From an uncultured Neisseriaceae bacterium (lineage in GTDB: Bacteria > Pseudomonadota > Gammaproteobacteria > Burkholderiales > UBA11063): a DNA stretch of 9,004 nt. The DNA is taken from contig CALFYC010000073.1 in assembly GCA_937952895.1 (NCBI GenBank), forward strand, positions 1-9,004. The letters are read 5' to 3'. Below are positions 1-5,821 of this stretch, piece by piece. The notes beneath the pieces are model-generated. The model did not search any database. It had not been told where the DNA came from and saw nothing but the letters and a program-made list of their open reading frames with translations. A program made the position numbers and the translations under genes. Position 1 is the stretch's first letter. Each line of letters starts with the position of its first letter.

Positions 1-248
1 TTTTCACCACAAGTTACTGGAAACCCATGTACTTCTAAGCGATGATGATTAATCCAATGACAGCCCATTAATTGTTTTGGTGCTATTAGATTTTGATTTG
101 CAAGCTCGACTAATTCTTGCACTTCTTTATCTGCGTCATTTGCACTACCATTTGTTAAATACCATTTGCCTTCATATTGGCTACGGTTTTTAATCGTTGT
201 TACATCACGCTTATCAAAAGCTTGTAGTTTTGCTAAAAACTCTTCCAT
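1..248 (-). CDS. Hypothetical protein, 3' end cut by the window edge
   Basis: An open frame of 82 codons begins at ATG 248-246 and runs off the left edge without a stop. The protein begins MEEFLAKLQAFDKRD and includes the stretch KWYLTNGSANDADKEVQEL, then a Cys/His-containing segment (MGCHWINHHRLEV) near the edge. The start overlaps the stop of the preceding gene as TAATG, so translation is probably coupled to it in the 887-1 unit. I do not recognise the family. The Cys and His residues close to the edge could bind metal, but the rest of the protein is missing. That it is a coding gene is well supported by the overlap and by the uninterrupted frame; the function is unknown. Confidence 0.7.
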   Translation of the reverse strand, partial: MEEFLAKLQAFDKRDVTTIKNRSQYEGKWYLTNGSANDADKEVQELVELANQNLIAPKQLMGCHWINHHRLEVHGFPVTCGE

Positions 249-628
249 TAACTTAATTCTCGCTGTTCTGTTATTATGTTGTAAATCTGTTCAGCTTGGC
301 ACATATGTCCAACTTGGCCAAACATATCAGAAAACCCTTTGTATTTGCTTTGTATCAGTTCTTGTAACAATTTGGGATTTTGAGCAAAATATCTACGCCA
401 CAATCTGACATATAATGTTTTGCATTCTTCCATATTGATTACGTTAACTGTTTTTTGCTTTGCCTTTGCTTCTTGTGGGCTTAAGCTATGACTTCCATCT
501 GCAAATTTCTTTGCACCTTGATAGATATTTTCAATGCTTCGACCATCAACATATGCAAAGAATGCACTCAAGCGTTTATCGCCTTTACTACTACATTCTA
601 AGAATGGAGCTTCACCAAACTTTACCAT
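248..628 (-). CDS. Conserved phage hypothetical protein (ECSSKGDKR family, possibly DUF6939-like)
   Basis: A 126-residue protein. The signature FLECSSKGDKRLSAF (residues 9-23), followed by GRSIENIYQGAKKF (29-42) and the C-terminal FSDMFGQVGHMCQAEQIYNI, matches from memory a conserved family of phage proteins of unknown function; I believe the Pfam name is DUF6939 but could not check it. In other phages such proteins occur beside DUF4326 and macro domain genes, as in this window. AAAGGA lies 9 nt before the ATG. The gene overlaps the upstream membrane-protein gene by 17 bp and the downstream gene by 1 bp, placing it in the middle of a three-gene unit. Conserved Cys, Lys, Asp and Gln residues suggest an enzyme, but no reaction can be assigned. 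Confidence 0.8.
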   Translation of the reverse strand: MVKFGEAPFLECSSKGDKRLSAFFAYVDGRSIENIYQGAKKFADGSHSLSPQEAKAKQKTVNVINMEECKTLYVRLWRRYFAQNPKLLQELIQSKYKGFSDMFGQVGHMCQAEQIYNIITEQRELS

Positions 629-887
629 TATCTTTTTCCTTTAACAGATGACGATGAAATACAATGCCGCTTATACATCCAGCAATCAAAGATATTATTG
701 GCATCCAATAGTAATTTGCATATAGCAGTTGAATATTGATTGCATACAAAAATAAGCTAGCAAATATTACAAATGCTGGTATTGTAATTTTCATTTCAGG
801 AGTTGTGTTTTCAAAATGAAATGTTCCAGCTATATTAGCTCCAATGCCTATAGATAGTGCTACTGACATTATTAATAATCCAAGCAT
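612..887 (-). CDS. Small integral membrane protein with three predicted helices
   Basis: A 91-residue hydrophobic protein. Membrane segments are visible at about residues 2-22 (GLLIMSVALSIGIGANIAG), 34-55 (ITIPAFVIFASLFLYAIN) and 62-80 (MPIISLIAGCISGIVF), followed by a short charged tail HRHLLKEKDNGKVW that is probably cytoplasmic. No signal peptidase site or enzymatic motif is seen. It is the first gene of the unit 887-1. A leader hairpin lies 30 nt upstream and an AGG-type ribosome site about 8 nt before the ATG. Its 3' end overlaps the next gene by 17 bp. Small membrane proteins of this kind are common in phage accessory regions; the function is unknown. Confidence 0.75.
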   Translation of the reverse strand: MLGLLIMSVALSIGIGANIAGTFHFENTTPEMKITIPAFVIFASLFLYAINIQLLYANYYWMPIISLIAGCISGIVFHRHLLKEKDNGKVW

Positions 888-911
888 AATGCACCTATTG
901 TTGAGTTAATC

Positions 912-1031
912 TTAAATGGCCTCAATATTCTTGAGACCATCTAAAACATATACTTTGGGCATTGGTATATGAGCAATTTGTAACCTTTGTATGATTTCGA
1001 CGGCAAAATCTGATAGGACAATACCTTTCAT
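912..1031 (-). CDS. Possible 39-residue small ORF
   Basis: ATG at 1031 opens a 39-codon frame ending TAA at 912. The product begins MKGIVLSDFAVEIIQRLQIA and ends VLDGLKNIEAI. GAGG sits 11 nt before the start, which is somewhat far. The last codons run through leader hairpin A (918-938), so the 3' end would double as the leader of the next unit. The composition is protein-like, with alternating hydrophobic and charged residues, but no family is recognised. It could be a real small gene, the remnant of a longer one, or chance. Confidence 0.35.
   Translation of the reverse strand: MKGIVLSDFAVEIIQRLQIAHIPMPKVYVLDGLKNIEAI
918..938 (-). promoter_or_regulatory. Leader stem-loop A
   Basis: Sense (minus) RNA pairs GGUCUCAA with UUGAGGCC around a 5-nt loop; the third pair is U-G. 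In the plus-strand RNA this position would be a C-A mismatch. It lies 30 nt before the ATG of the gene at 887. A tentative promoter on the minus strand (TTGCTC at 976-971, 18 bp, TATATG at 952-947) would start transcription just before the stem. Confidence 0.65.
947..976 (-). promoter_or_regulatory. Tentative sigma70-like promoter before hairpin A
   Basis: Minus strand: TTGCTC (976-971), an 18-bp spacer and TATATG (952-947). The predicted start of transcription falls immediately upstream of stem-loop A, so the hairpin would sit at the 5' end of the mRNA for the 887-1 unit. The boxes are only moderate matches. Confidence 0.3.
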
Positions 1032-1214
1032 GGAGTATCAATCCTCTTTAGTGCTCTGCCTAGCTTTTTTCTGATTCTGGTACAGCTGACCAACGTAACA
1101 TTTTAAATACTTTATGTGTGGAGACTCACATTAAAAGGCATACACGTTTTTATCATCAACATGCTTCATACTTTTGATAATGTTCGTAGTAATGCGATGA
1201 CAGCATATTTATAT

Positions 1215-1234
1215 CCCGATATCATGCTATCGGG
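1215..1234. repeat. Inverted repeat CCCGATA/TATCGGG
   Basis: Perfect 7-bp arms (1215-1221 and 1228-1234) around TCATGC. On the plus strand a run of seven T follows only after nine more bases, and on the minus strand there is no T run, so it is not a standard terminator in either direction. It may be part of a structured RNA in the gene-poor stretch. Confidence 0.4.
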
Positions 1235-1300
1235 CAGTAAGAGTTTTTTTCATAATGGCAGTTCTCTTTTGGCGCGTAGTGGTAAATTAGAAATTGTTAA

Positions 1301-1330
1301 TTAGCAACTTGGACCGATGGAACTGTACAT
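1301..1330 (-). CDS. Mini-ORF of 9 codons (MYSSIGPSC)
   Basis: ATG at 1330 is preceded by a strong Shine-Dalgarno AAAGGAG with 7-nt spacing, and the frame reads MYSSIGPSC then TAA. It follows a 4-codon mini-ORF within the same untranslated-looking unit. Both mini-ORFs and the 253-residue gene upstream end in a Cys codon followed by TAA (TGCTAA). This could be a gene remnant, a leader peptide or a minigene. The ribosome site is the main evidence. Confidence 0.3.
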   Translation of the reverse strand: MYSSIGPSC

Positions 1331-1380
1331 AGTTACTCTCCTTTGTTTATGGGTTTATTGAAATGTATTGCATTTAAAGA

Positions 1381-1395
1381 TTAGCAGCCAAACAT
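1381..1395 (-). CDS. Mini-ORF of 4 codons (MFGC) behind leader hairpin B
   Basis: AGAGGA, 7 nt, then ATGTTTGGCTGCTAA. The sequence around the start (CATTATCATG) is identical to that at the start of the gene at 4283, which also follows a leader hairpin, so this looks like a true cassette start. The last 11 bases, TTGGCTGCTAA, repeat the last 11 bases of the gene ending at 1466. Probably the residue of a deleted gene; a functional minigene is also possible. Confidence 0.35.
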   Translation of the reverse strand: MFGC

Positions 1396-1430
1396 GATAA
1401 TGTCCTCTGATTGTGATTTTGTGAGTGCAA

Positions 1431-1454
1431 TTGGCCTCAATATTTTGAGACCAA
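1431..1454 (-). promoter_or_regulatory. Leader stem-loop B
   Basis: Sense RNA pairs UUGGUCUCAA with UUGAGGCCAA (10 bp, one U-G pair) around AAUA. It is located between the 253-residue gene and the mini-ORF at 1395, 35 nt before that ATG. An AT-rich TAAAAT lies just upstream. It heads a unit that has no full-length gene. Confidence 0.65.
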
Positions 1455-1465
1455 TTACATTTTAC

Positions 1466-2227
1466 TTAGCAGCCAAGACGTTGTGCTGCTTGACGTGCAC
1501 GTACTTCAATGTTTGGCTGTTCGGCATTTGCCGCTTCAGCTTGTGCCATTAATGCAGCAGTTGCTTGTGCAGCTTTAGATGTTGCATCAATTGCTTGTGG
1601 ATTTGCATTTAAATCAGTGCGGTCATGTGGACTGACCACTGTGTTGCGACTAAGAATTGCAATAACATCGTATTCATCTTCGTCGCCACTAGCATCAGCA
1701 AAGCCGCTTTGTGTAACGCTAAGAACATTACCTTCGTTGTGAAAGATGTCATATGGCCATTCACTGTTGTCATCTTTTTCGATGAAATCAACTTTAATTA
1801 CTTCATTGTTACGAAGAAGCAATAAATTGCCAGCACGAATTGTTTCCATATCAATTGTTTTTTCAACATTAACGCCTAAACCCGTTAAATTATTAAAAAT
1901 CAATTGTTGCAACAAGCTTTCAGGTGTTACATCATCAATGTTAACATCTACAAGCGGAGTTTCTGAATCAATGTGTACTGCGCCAGTTGTGATTAAACAA
2001 CTTGTGGCAATGTGTGGATAGTCAGTTGACAAAATTGAACCAGCCAACATTGATACTTTGTCGCCAATAACTGCTGTTGCATAACGATTACCGCTGTTAC
2101 GAACGATGCTTGTCGGAATGCTTAAACCGAATTTTTTGTTATCACGTAGCCATGCTACACCAGCTGGAAATACATGTACGCCTGTGACTGTGCCTAATAC
2201 TGTATCTAATACACGATGCTTGTTCAT
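1466..2227 (-). CDS. Hypothetical phage protein, 253 residues, Ala-rich tail
   Basis: The start is placed at ATG 2227 (MNKHRVLDTVLGTV), because AAAGGG lies 8 nt before it and leader hairpin C lies 41 nt upstream; the upstream in-frame start at 2266 would sit almost on the hairpin. Residues 1-95 look like a compact beta-rich domain. Residues 131-191 (RAGNLLLLRNNEVIKV, EWPYDIFHNEGNVLSV, DEYDVIAIL) resemble short 'RNGEV' beta domains seen in many phage hypothetical proteins. A linker follows, then an Ala/Gln-rich helical tail at 217-250 ending LGC. No catalytic motif, signal peptide or membrane segment is seen. It is a single-gene unit. The family is not recognised and the function is unknown; that it is a gene is clear from its length and signals. 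Confidence 0.8.
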   Translation of the reverse strand: MNKHRVLDTVLGTVTGVHVFPAGVAWLRDNKKFGLSIPTSIVRNSGNRYATAVIGDKVSMLAGSILSTDYPHIATSCLITTGAVHIDSETPLVDVNIDDVTPESLLQQLIFNNLTGLGVNVEKTIDMETIRAGNLLLLRNNEVIKVDFIEKDDNSEWPYDIFHNEGNVLSVTQSGFADASGDEDEYDVIAILSRNTVVSPHDRTDLNANPQAIDATSKAAQATAALMAQAEAANAEQPNIEVRARQAAQRLGC

Positions 2228-2268
2228 TGTTTTGCCCTTTAAATGGTAGGTTACTTTCTGTAACAACT

Positions 2269-2291
2269 GGCCTCAATATTTTCTTGAGGCC
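2269..2291 (-). promoter_or_regulatory. Leader stem-loop C
   Basis: GGCCUCAA pairs perfectly with UUGAGGCC around a 7-nt loop, with a C-G pair at the position that is U-G or U-A in its relatives. It lies directly after the stop of the gene ending at 2298 and 41 nt before the ATG at 2227. GATAAAAT precedes it on the minus strand. No T run follows in the sense direction, so it is not a typical terminator. Confidence 0.65.
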
Positions 2292-2297
2292 ATTTTA

Positions 2298-2660
2298 TCA
2301 GTCGTTATGTAATGTAACAGTGATCCCTATTCGCATGTCGCGTGAAAATAATAGATATTCATTTGTATTTGGTAATTGATATTGCCAATACATTTTTACA
2401 CCTATTATTGGTTGGTTTAATCTTGAAGAATTTCCAATAATTCGCAGTTCTTTTACATCAATATAGAAACTTTCAAAGACTAACCATATTGTTGCAAACA
2501 ATTCAGCTAGTGCCAATGTTGCATATAGTTCATTTTTATGTTTTTTTCGATGTTCTTGGAACATTTGTATTGTAGTTTGATTTGTATCACCAAAGCCTAC
2601 TAGTTGTGGCACTATAATGCGTTTGCTGCTTGTTGCATTATATTTGAGTTGATGTTGCAT
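2298..2660 (-). CDS. Hypothetical protein, 120 residues
   Basis: AGAGGG lies 5-6 nt before the ATG, a strong start. The N-terminus is basic and polar (MQHQLKYNATSSKR). A hydrophobic stretch at about 45-67 (LYATLALAELFATIWL) could be one membrane helix or a buried helix. The C-terminal half alternates in a way that suggests beta strands (IIGVKMYWQYQL, MRIGITVTL). It is the last gene of the 3267-2298 unit, 19 bp after the membrane-protein gene. No family is recognised. Confidence 0.7.
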   Translation of the reverse strand: MQHQLKYNATSSKRIIVPQLVGFGDTNQTTIQMFQEHRKKHKNELYATLALAELFATIWLVFESFYIDVKELRIIGNSSRLNQPIIGVKMYWQYQLPNTNEYLLFSRDMRIGITVTLHND

Positions 2661-2679
2661 AATTGCCCTCTGTTTAAGT

Positions 2680-2904
2680 TTAAAACTTTTCCATTATTAT
2701 TTTGAATAATGGAATCATAATCATGCACCATCCAGTATATAGTGATGCGCCGCTAAATAAGTATATCCACCGCATAAAATAGTTGCGGTGTTTTTCGCTT
2801 ATAATTTGCCACAGTCTGTCTGCTAGAACAAACCAAACAAATGCTCCAGCAAATGTTAATATCACCAATATCAAAAGTGGTATTTCACTAATATGATGAA
2901 TCAT
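2680..2904 (-). CDS. Small membrane protein with two predicted helices
   Basis: A 74-residue protein with hydrophobic segments at about residues 8-27 (IPLLILVILTFAGAFVWFVL) and 46-70 (WIYLFSGASLYTGWCMIMIP), separated by a charged loop (DRLWQIISEKHRNYFMR). It looks like an inner-membrane hairpin protein with no signal peptide. The start codon overlaps the stop of the preceding gene as ATGA, a sign of translational coupling. Its role is unknown; small phage membrane proteins include holin-like, superinfection and inhibitor proteins, but nothing here points to one of these. Confidence 0.75.
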   Translation of the reverse strand: MIHHISEIPLLILVILTFAGAFVWFVLADRLWQIISEKHRNYFMRWIYLFSGASLYTGWCMIMIPLFKIIMEKF

Positions 2905-3089
2905 ACTAATTCTGCCATTGCTTGATTAATATCATCTATTAGTTTGGCTTTATTTGGTAAGTTGTTTGTTATGTTGCTGCCAAATAATTTGAAGCATAAT
3001 TCATCGCCCAACGGTTTGAAGAAGTCCATTAATGCGTCATGACTTGTTTTGTGGTTATACACAATTGTATGATTACCTTGTGTGTCCAA
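2901..3089 (-). CDS. Small hypothetical protein, uncertain start
   Basis: A frame of up to 62 residues ends ...IDDINQAMAELV and overlaps the next gene by 4 bp (ATGA) and, if begun at TTG 3089, the previous gene by 17 bp. The TTG has no good ribosome site. An in-frame GTG at 3062-3060, shortly after the upstream stop and 13 nt after AAGG, is an alternative that would suit reinitiation, as is ATG at codon 21. The product is soluble and mostly helical in appearance, with no recognised family. Both neighbouring overlaps support it as a real gene even though its start is unclear. Confidence 0.6.
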   Translation of the reverse strand: MDTQGNHTIVYNHKTSHDALMDFFKPLGDELCFKLFGSNITNNLPNKAKLIDDINQAMAELV

Positions 3090-3267
3090 AACTTACATGA
3101 TGAAATCCTAAGTCATTAAACCATTTATCGTTTGCACAATGTCCTGCTGTGCATCCACTATCACTAATTGGGTTATACCATATTTTGTGATTTAATTGTC
3201 TTTCTGGGCATGATTGCACTACTCGTTTAATTTCCCGTAGCAATTCTACCGCTGATACCTCATGCAT
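3073..3267 (-). CDS. Small phage protein with Cys-rich GCTAGHC...WFNDLGF motif
   Basis: A 64-residue protein with AAAAAGGA 9 nt before the ATG and leader hairpin F 32 nt upstream, making it the first gene of a four-gene unit. The segment SGCTAGHCANDKWFNDLGF (residues 37-55) matches, from memory, a widespread class of small phage hypothetical proteins with the pattern CGTxxCxxG...PWFxxxG. The Cys and His residues might bind metal, although no full zinc-finger spacing is visible. Function unknown. The gene overlaps the next one by 17 bp. Confidence 0.7.
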   Translation of the reverse strand: MHEVSAVELLREIKRVVQSCPERQLNHKIWYNPISDSGCTAGHCANDKWFNDLGFHHVSFGHTR

Positions 3268-3299
3268 TTTAATTTTCCTTTTTAGTTAGTTGAAGATAC

Positions 3300-3331
3300 A
3301 ACTAGGCTCAAGATTTTCTCTTTGCCTAGTT
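3300..3331 (-). promoter_or_regulatory. Leader stem-loop F (variant)
   Basis: AACTAGGC (3300-3307) pairs with GCCTAGTT (3324-3331), and inside it AAGA pairs with TCTT around a short loop. The outer stem differs from the GGYCTCAA family, but the core CTCAAGATTTT is shared with hairpin D. It lies 32 nt before the ATG at 3267, in the same place as the others. Confidence 0.55.
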
Positions 3332-3342
3332 ATAATTGGTGC

Positions 3343-4032
3343 TTATATTTTTGTGACTAATGGCACTTTTTCTTCTATATCTTGTATAGTTCTAGTTGTG
3401 CCTCCAGTCGCTACCACTAAGATGCTACCTGCTTTTTCAGCAATACGAGCATTATCAAATGCTGCATGTTTGTTGAATTTGGACATAATAACAATAATCT
3501 TATATCCTTTTAGAAGTTTAGCACTTGGAGCTTTACTTGCTTCAAATGTGCGTATTTCAAGTGTGCCTTCAAAATGCTCTTTGATTGCATTTGTTTGGTC
3601 TGCATTAGCACCAATTACAATTACTTTTGGATTGCGCATTGTTGGAGTAATTATGTTATTAATTTCCTGCTGTGTTAGCGGATTTAATTGCATATTATTC
3701 AACATTTGCACTTGTAGGCCAATAAGTTTTTCGGTTAACCGATTACCTATTTCTACTTGTTCAAGAATTTCATACAACAAATGAACACTTTCGTTGTTGT
3801 GTGTTTCTTTTAGTTCTTCGTGCATTTTTTTTGCTATTGAATCCAATGTTTTACGCAAAGCATGGAAATCAATTACGCGCTGACGTGTCATTTGTGACAT
3901 CGCCAGCTTGCCTATTTTTGACAAATCTCCCCATTGAAGTTCAGATGGATTAATTTCTAATTGCTTAACTGCTTCTCTTACTTTGATTAGCCATTCGGAG
4001 TGTTCTGCTCCTGACCATAAAACATTTGGCAT
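3343..4032 (-). CDS. Rossmann-like (DUF2325-type) protein with helical N-terminal region
   Basis: A 229-residue protein. Residues 1-130 are mostly helical, with an opening LWSGAEHSEWL that resembles the DNA-binding-like start of related phage proteins. Residues 134-219 form an alternating beta/alpha domain: KVIVIGANADQ (136-146), KIIVIMSKFNKHA (178-190) and ILVVATGG (204-211). This strand pattern with a conserved K-F/H loop fits the DUF2325 family, a Rossmann-like fold of unknown function that also occurs in phages. It starts 2 nt after the stop of the preceding small gene, with AAAGGA as ribosome site. Whether it binds a nucleotide is inferred from the fold only. No enzyme activity can be assigned. 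Confidence 0.75.
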   Translation of the reverse strand: MPNVLWSGAEHSEWLIKVREAVKQLEINPSELQWGDLSKIGKLAMSQMTRQRVIDFHALRKTLDSIAKKMHEELKETHNNESVHLLYEILEQVEIGNRLTEKLIGLQVQMLNNMQLNPLTQQEINNIITPTMRNPKVIVIGANADQTNAIKEHFEGTLEIRTFEASKAPSAKLLKGYKIIVIMSKFNKHAAFDNARIAEKAGSILVVATGGTTRTIQDIEEKVPLVTKI

Positions 4033-4034
4033 GA

Positions 4035-4283
4035 TTAATGTCCTTTAAGTGTTTTGTAGATGTTGTTTGCGAAGAAAGCTTTTGCTTGGTCGCGGTTAAG
4101 GCTTGCTACATCTTTACGCATGATAATAACTTTGCGTTTGCCAACAGCGAAATAAATCTTGTTGGTATATGCAGTTACATCAATGTTGTTGTTTGTAGCC
4201 ATGAATGTCATTACCCGCTCATAAATGGGTAACGACTCATTAGGAATAGGTATATTCCGTGTTGTATAAGCTTGTGTTTGCAT
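4035..4283 (-). CDS. Small hypothetical protein, 82 residues
   Basis: The start is set at ATG 4283 (MQTQAYTTRNIPIPNE), with GGAG 7 nt upstream; the longer frame from 4364 would translate through leader hairpin D and is unlikely. The protein has the features of a small alpha/beta domain: a helix around ESLPIYERVMTFMATNN, strands in KIYFAVGKRKVIIMRKD, and a C-terminal helix DQAKAFFANNIYKTL. It is basic overall and has no membrane segment. It is the first gene of a two-gene unit with the Rossmann-like protein, 2 nt apart. The family is not recognised. Confidence 0.75.
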   Translation of the reverse strand: MQTQAYTTRNIPIPNESLPIYERVMTFMATNNNIDVTAYTNKIYFAVGKRKVIIMRKDVASLNRDQAKAFFANNIYKTLKGH

Positions 4284-4313
4284 GATAATGCTCCAATATG
4301 AATTGATACAATT

Positions 4314-4338
4314 GGTCTCAAGATTTTGTCTTGAGACC
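4314..4338 (-). promoter_or_regulatory. Leader stem-loop D
   Basis: The most perfect member: GGTCTCAAGA (4314-4323) pairs with TCTTGAGACC (4329-4338) over 10 bp with a 5-nt loop; the position that varies in its relatives is U-A here. It lies 30 nt before the ATG at 4283. No T run follows on the minus strand. Confidence 0.7.
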
Positions 4339-4379
4339 ATATTGTTTAATTGAAACATTTCCACAAAATGTGAAATTGT

Positions 4380-4886
4380 TTATAGCGAATTGTAGTAGAA
4401 ACGAAGCTTTTCGACATCATTTTTAGATGCCAAATTATATATAGGTATGTTATGTTTATCTGCAATACGCATAGCTACAGCTGTTCCGCCCCGATATTCT
4501 GCATTAACAGTCCAACAAACTAATATTGTAGCTGGTGTATCTAGATTTTCGCCAAGAACCTGACAAGTGTTGCGACTGTGCATCTTTTTTGCTCCGTCAC
4601 TACAACGTTCCCATGCAGGATGTGCCGATGCTGCTAAAGATATATGACGCTCATCAATTTTTGGCACAATATATCCTGTATTTATCCACTTGTTTTCGTA
4701 GCCATTCCACGGTAAGAATATTTCTTTTGGTCCGTTCCAGCTATTTTCTGCGGCCTGATCTGCTCCCTTAGCCCCTCCACTTCTTAGTGTAAAGCCCTTA
4801 GTGCTGAATGCTTTAGCCACACGACCCATCGTGTATAGACCAATCGCATCTGTTTCTCTTGAACCAACACATGTAATAATTGACAT
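4380..4886 (-). CDS. SLOG-family (DprA-like) nucleotide-binding protein
   Basis: 168 residues when started at ATG 4886, which has GAGGG 7 nt upstream; the longer frame from 4916 has no ribosome site. The N-terminal CVGSRETDAIG (6-16), the loop SGGAKGADQAAE (36-47), SRNTCQVLG (104-112) and the C-terminal GGTAVAMRIADKHNIPIYNL (133-152) are the marks of the SLOG superfamily (DprA, LOG/YpsA relatives), a Rossmann-like fold that binds nucleotides or their derivatives. At this length it has only the core domain, unlike DprA, which binds ssDNA and carries extra domains. Phages often carry such single-domain forms, with unknown substrate. It forms its own unit, with promoter-like element G upstream and the endonuclease gene diverging from it. 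Confidence 0.88.
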   Translation of the reverse strand: MSIITCVGSRETDAIGLYTMGRVAKAFSTKGFTLRSGGAKGADQAAENSWNGPKEIFLPWNGYENKWINTGYIVPKIDERHISLAASAHPAWERCSDGAKKMHSRNTCQVLGENLDTPATILVCWTVNAEYRGGTAVAMRIADKHNIPIYNLASKNDVEKLRFYYNSL

Positions 4887-4906
4887 TTTATGACCCTCGT
4901 TTGATT

Positions 4907-4936
4907 TAAATAGCATATTGTTTCAATATTTTCGAA
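4907..4936 (-). promoter_or_regulatory. Leader/promoter element G of the SLOG gene
   Basis: Minus strand: TTCGAA (4936-4931), 18 bp, then TATTTA (4912-4907) with an extended TG just before it. The interval contains GAAAATATTGAAAC, the core shared with elements H and I, and ATATTG/CAATAT (4915-4920 and 4924-4929), which can pair around a 3-nt loop. This takes the place of the longer hairpins of the other units. Confidence 0.4.
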
Positions 4937-4953
4937 TTGACTATCTGCATCTA

Positions 4954-4982
4954 TTGCTTTTTGTATATAGTTTTGGTATATT
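4954..4982 (+). promoter_or_regulatory. Promoter of the endonuclease gene
   Basis: TTGCTT (4954-4959), an exact 17-bp spacer and TATATT (4977-4982), about 32 bp before the ATG at 5015, with AGGAG at 5003-5007. It diverges from element G of the SLOG gene. A self-contained promoter suits a mobile gene that sits against the local direction of transcription. Confidence 0.6.
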
Positions 4983-5014
4983 ACATTGAATGCATTTAAT
5001 ATAGGAGACAAAAA

Positions 5015-5821
5015 ATGCTTACGACTGAAAAATATATTGAACAATGTTTATTGGCGCATAATAATTATTATAGTTATGAAAATACTATTTATACTGGCAA
5101 GGCTCGTAAAGTAATAGTTACTTGCCCTAATCATGGAGATTATTCTGTTAATGCTGATACACATTTAAGATTGAAGGTAAATTGTAAACAGTGTGTTGCA
5201 GAAAATAAAACTGAGACCACTATTTCTTTTATTAAAAAGGCTATTATTAAGCATGGTGATTTTTATGATTATTCTAAGGTTAATTACATTGGCAGTAAGT
5301 TACCAGTTATTGTGACTTGTAAAATACATGGAGATTTTAGCATTAAACCAAAAGACCATTTATATAAACATGGCTGTATGCAATGTGGTCACATTAAATC
5401 TGGAGTTATTAAACCTTTTGAAGAATTTTATAATGCTGCAATTAATTTACATGGCGATAAGTATCAATATATATCTGATAGTTATATTGGCTCTATGTTG
5501 CCAATGACTATTGTTTGTCCTATTCATGGTGAATTTCAGCAAATACCAAAAAAACATCTTGAAACGCATGGTTGTGTACAATGCACTAATGAATTAGGTA
5601 AATTAAATGGCTGGAGTCGTTCCAATTATATAAAGATTGCCAATGACAGACCTGTTCATTTTTATATTATTAAATGCTTTAATGATAATGAAAGTTTTTA
5701 TAAAGTTGGCATAACATTATCTACTGTGAAGCAGAGATATGATTCTAAAATTAAAATGCCATATAATTATGAAATTATAGTTGATATATTGCTTAATGTT
5801 CGGAGTTGCTTGGGATTTTGA
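5015..5821 (+). CDS. Homing-endonuclease-like protein: three zinc-ribbon repeats plus GIY-YIG (T5orf172/MUG113-type), truncated by frameshift
   Basis: 268 residues with a strong AGGAG site. Three repeats of about 60-65 residues (6-60, 71-124, 135-190) each contain a CxxHG...H...C..C treble-clef pattern: C37/H40/C57/C60, C102/H105/C121/C124 and C168/H171/C187/C190. These are DNA-binding modules common in phage homing endonucleases. Then VHFYIIKC (214-221), FYKVGIT (228-234) and R241 form the N-terminal part of a GIY-YIG nuclease domain of the T5orf172/MUG113 type. The frame ends abruptly (NVRSCLGF), but the +1 frame continues with the missing C-terminal part, so the gene is frameshifted near 5800. 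It lies opposite to all its neighbours with its own promoter, as expected for a mobile intergenic gene. The truncated product has probably lost nuclease activity. Confidence 0.85.
   Translation: MLTTEKYIEQCLLAHNNYYSYENTIYTGKARKVIVTCPNHGDYSVNADTHLRLKVNCKQCVAENKTETTISFIKKAIIKHGDFYDYSKVNYIGSKLPVIVTCKIHGDFSIKPKDHLYKHGCMQCGHIKSGVIKPFEEFYNAAINLHGDKYQYISDSYIGSMLPMTIVCPIHGEFQQIPKKHLETHGCVQCTNELGKLNGWSRSNYIKIANDRPVHFYIIKCFNDNESFYKVGITLSTVKQRYDSKIKMPYNYEIIVDILLNVRSCLGF

Larger units (their letters stand above)
888..1465. other. Gene-poor 578-bp stretch
   Basis: No gene of normal length is convincing here. Read on the minus strand it starts with hairpin B, then two mini-ORFs with good ribosome sites (1381-1395 and 1301-1330), then a hairpin CCCGATA/TATCGGG at 1215-1234 and a looser AAGAG/CTCTT pairing beside it, then a possible 39-codon ORF (912-1031) and hairpin A. 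Several very short frames such as MKKTLTAR and MLRWSAVPESEKS lack ribosome sites. The pattern suits decayed gene remnants or an untranslated RNA. I see no tRNA T-arm or cloverleaf. Confidence 0.6.

Noticed and set aside
1040..1300. A tRNA gene in the gene-poor stretch
   Set aside because: No GGTTCRA T-loop, anticodon arm or acceptor pairing was found on either strand.
1116..1304. Plus-strand frame of 62 codons in the gene-poor stretch
   Set aside because: GTG start without a Shine-Dalgarno site or promoter, no recognisable protein pattern, and it crosses an inverted repeat.
3290..3784. Plus-strand open frame of 164 codons
   Set aside because: It lies opposite the Rossmann-like gene, has no ribosome site, starts inside hairpin F's region and its composition is that of an antisense shadow.
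4784..5044. Minus-strand frame across the SLOG gene start
   Set aside because: It covers the SLOG start and both divergent promoters in another frame and has no ribosome site; SLOG motifs fix the true frame.
5790..5805. Programmed +1 frameshift in the endonuclease
   Set aside because: No slippery run, stop codon at the shift point or internal Shine-Dalgarno was seen; a mutation or sequencing error is simpler.
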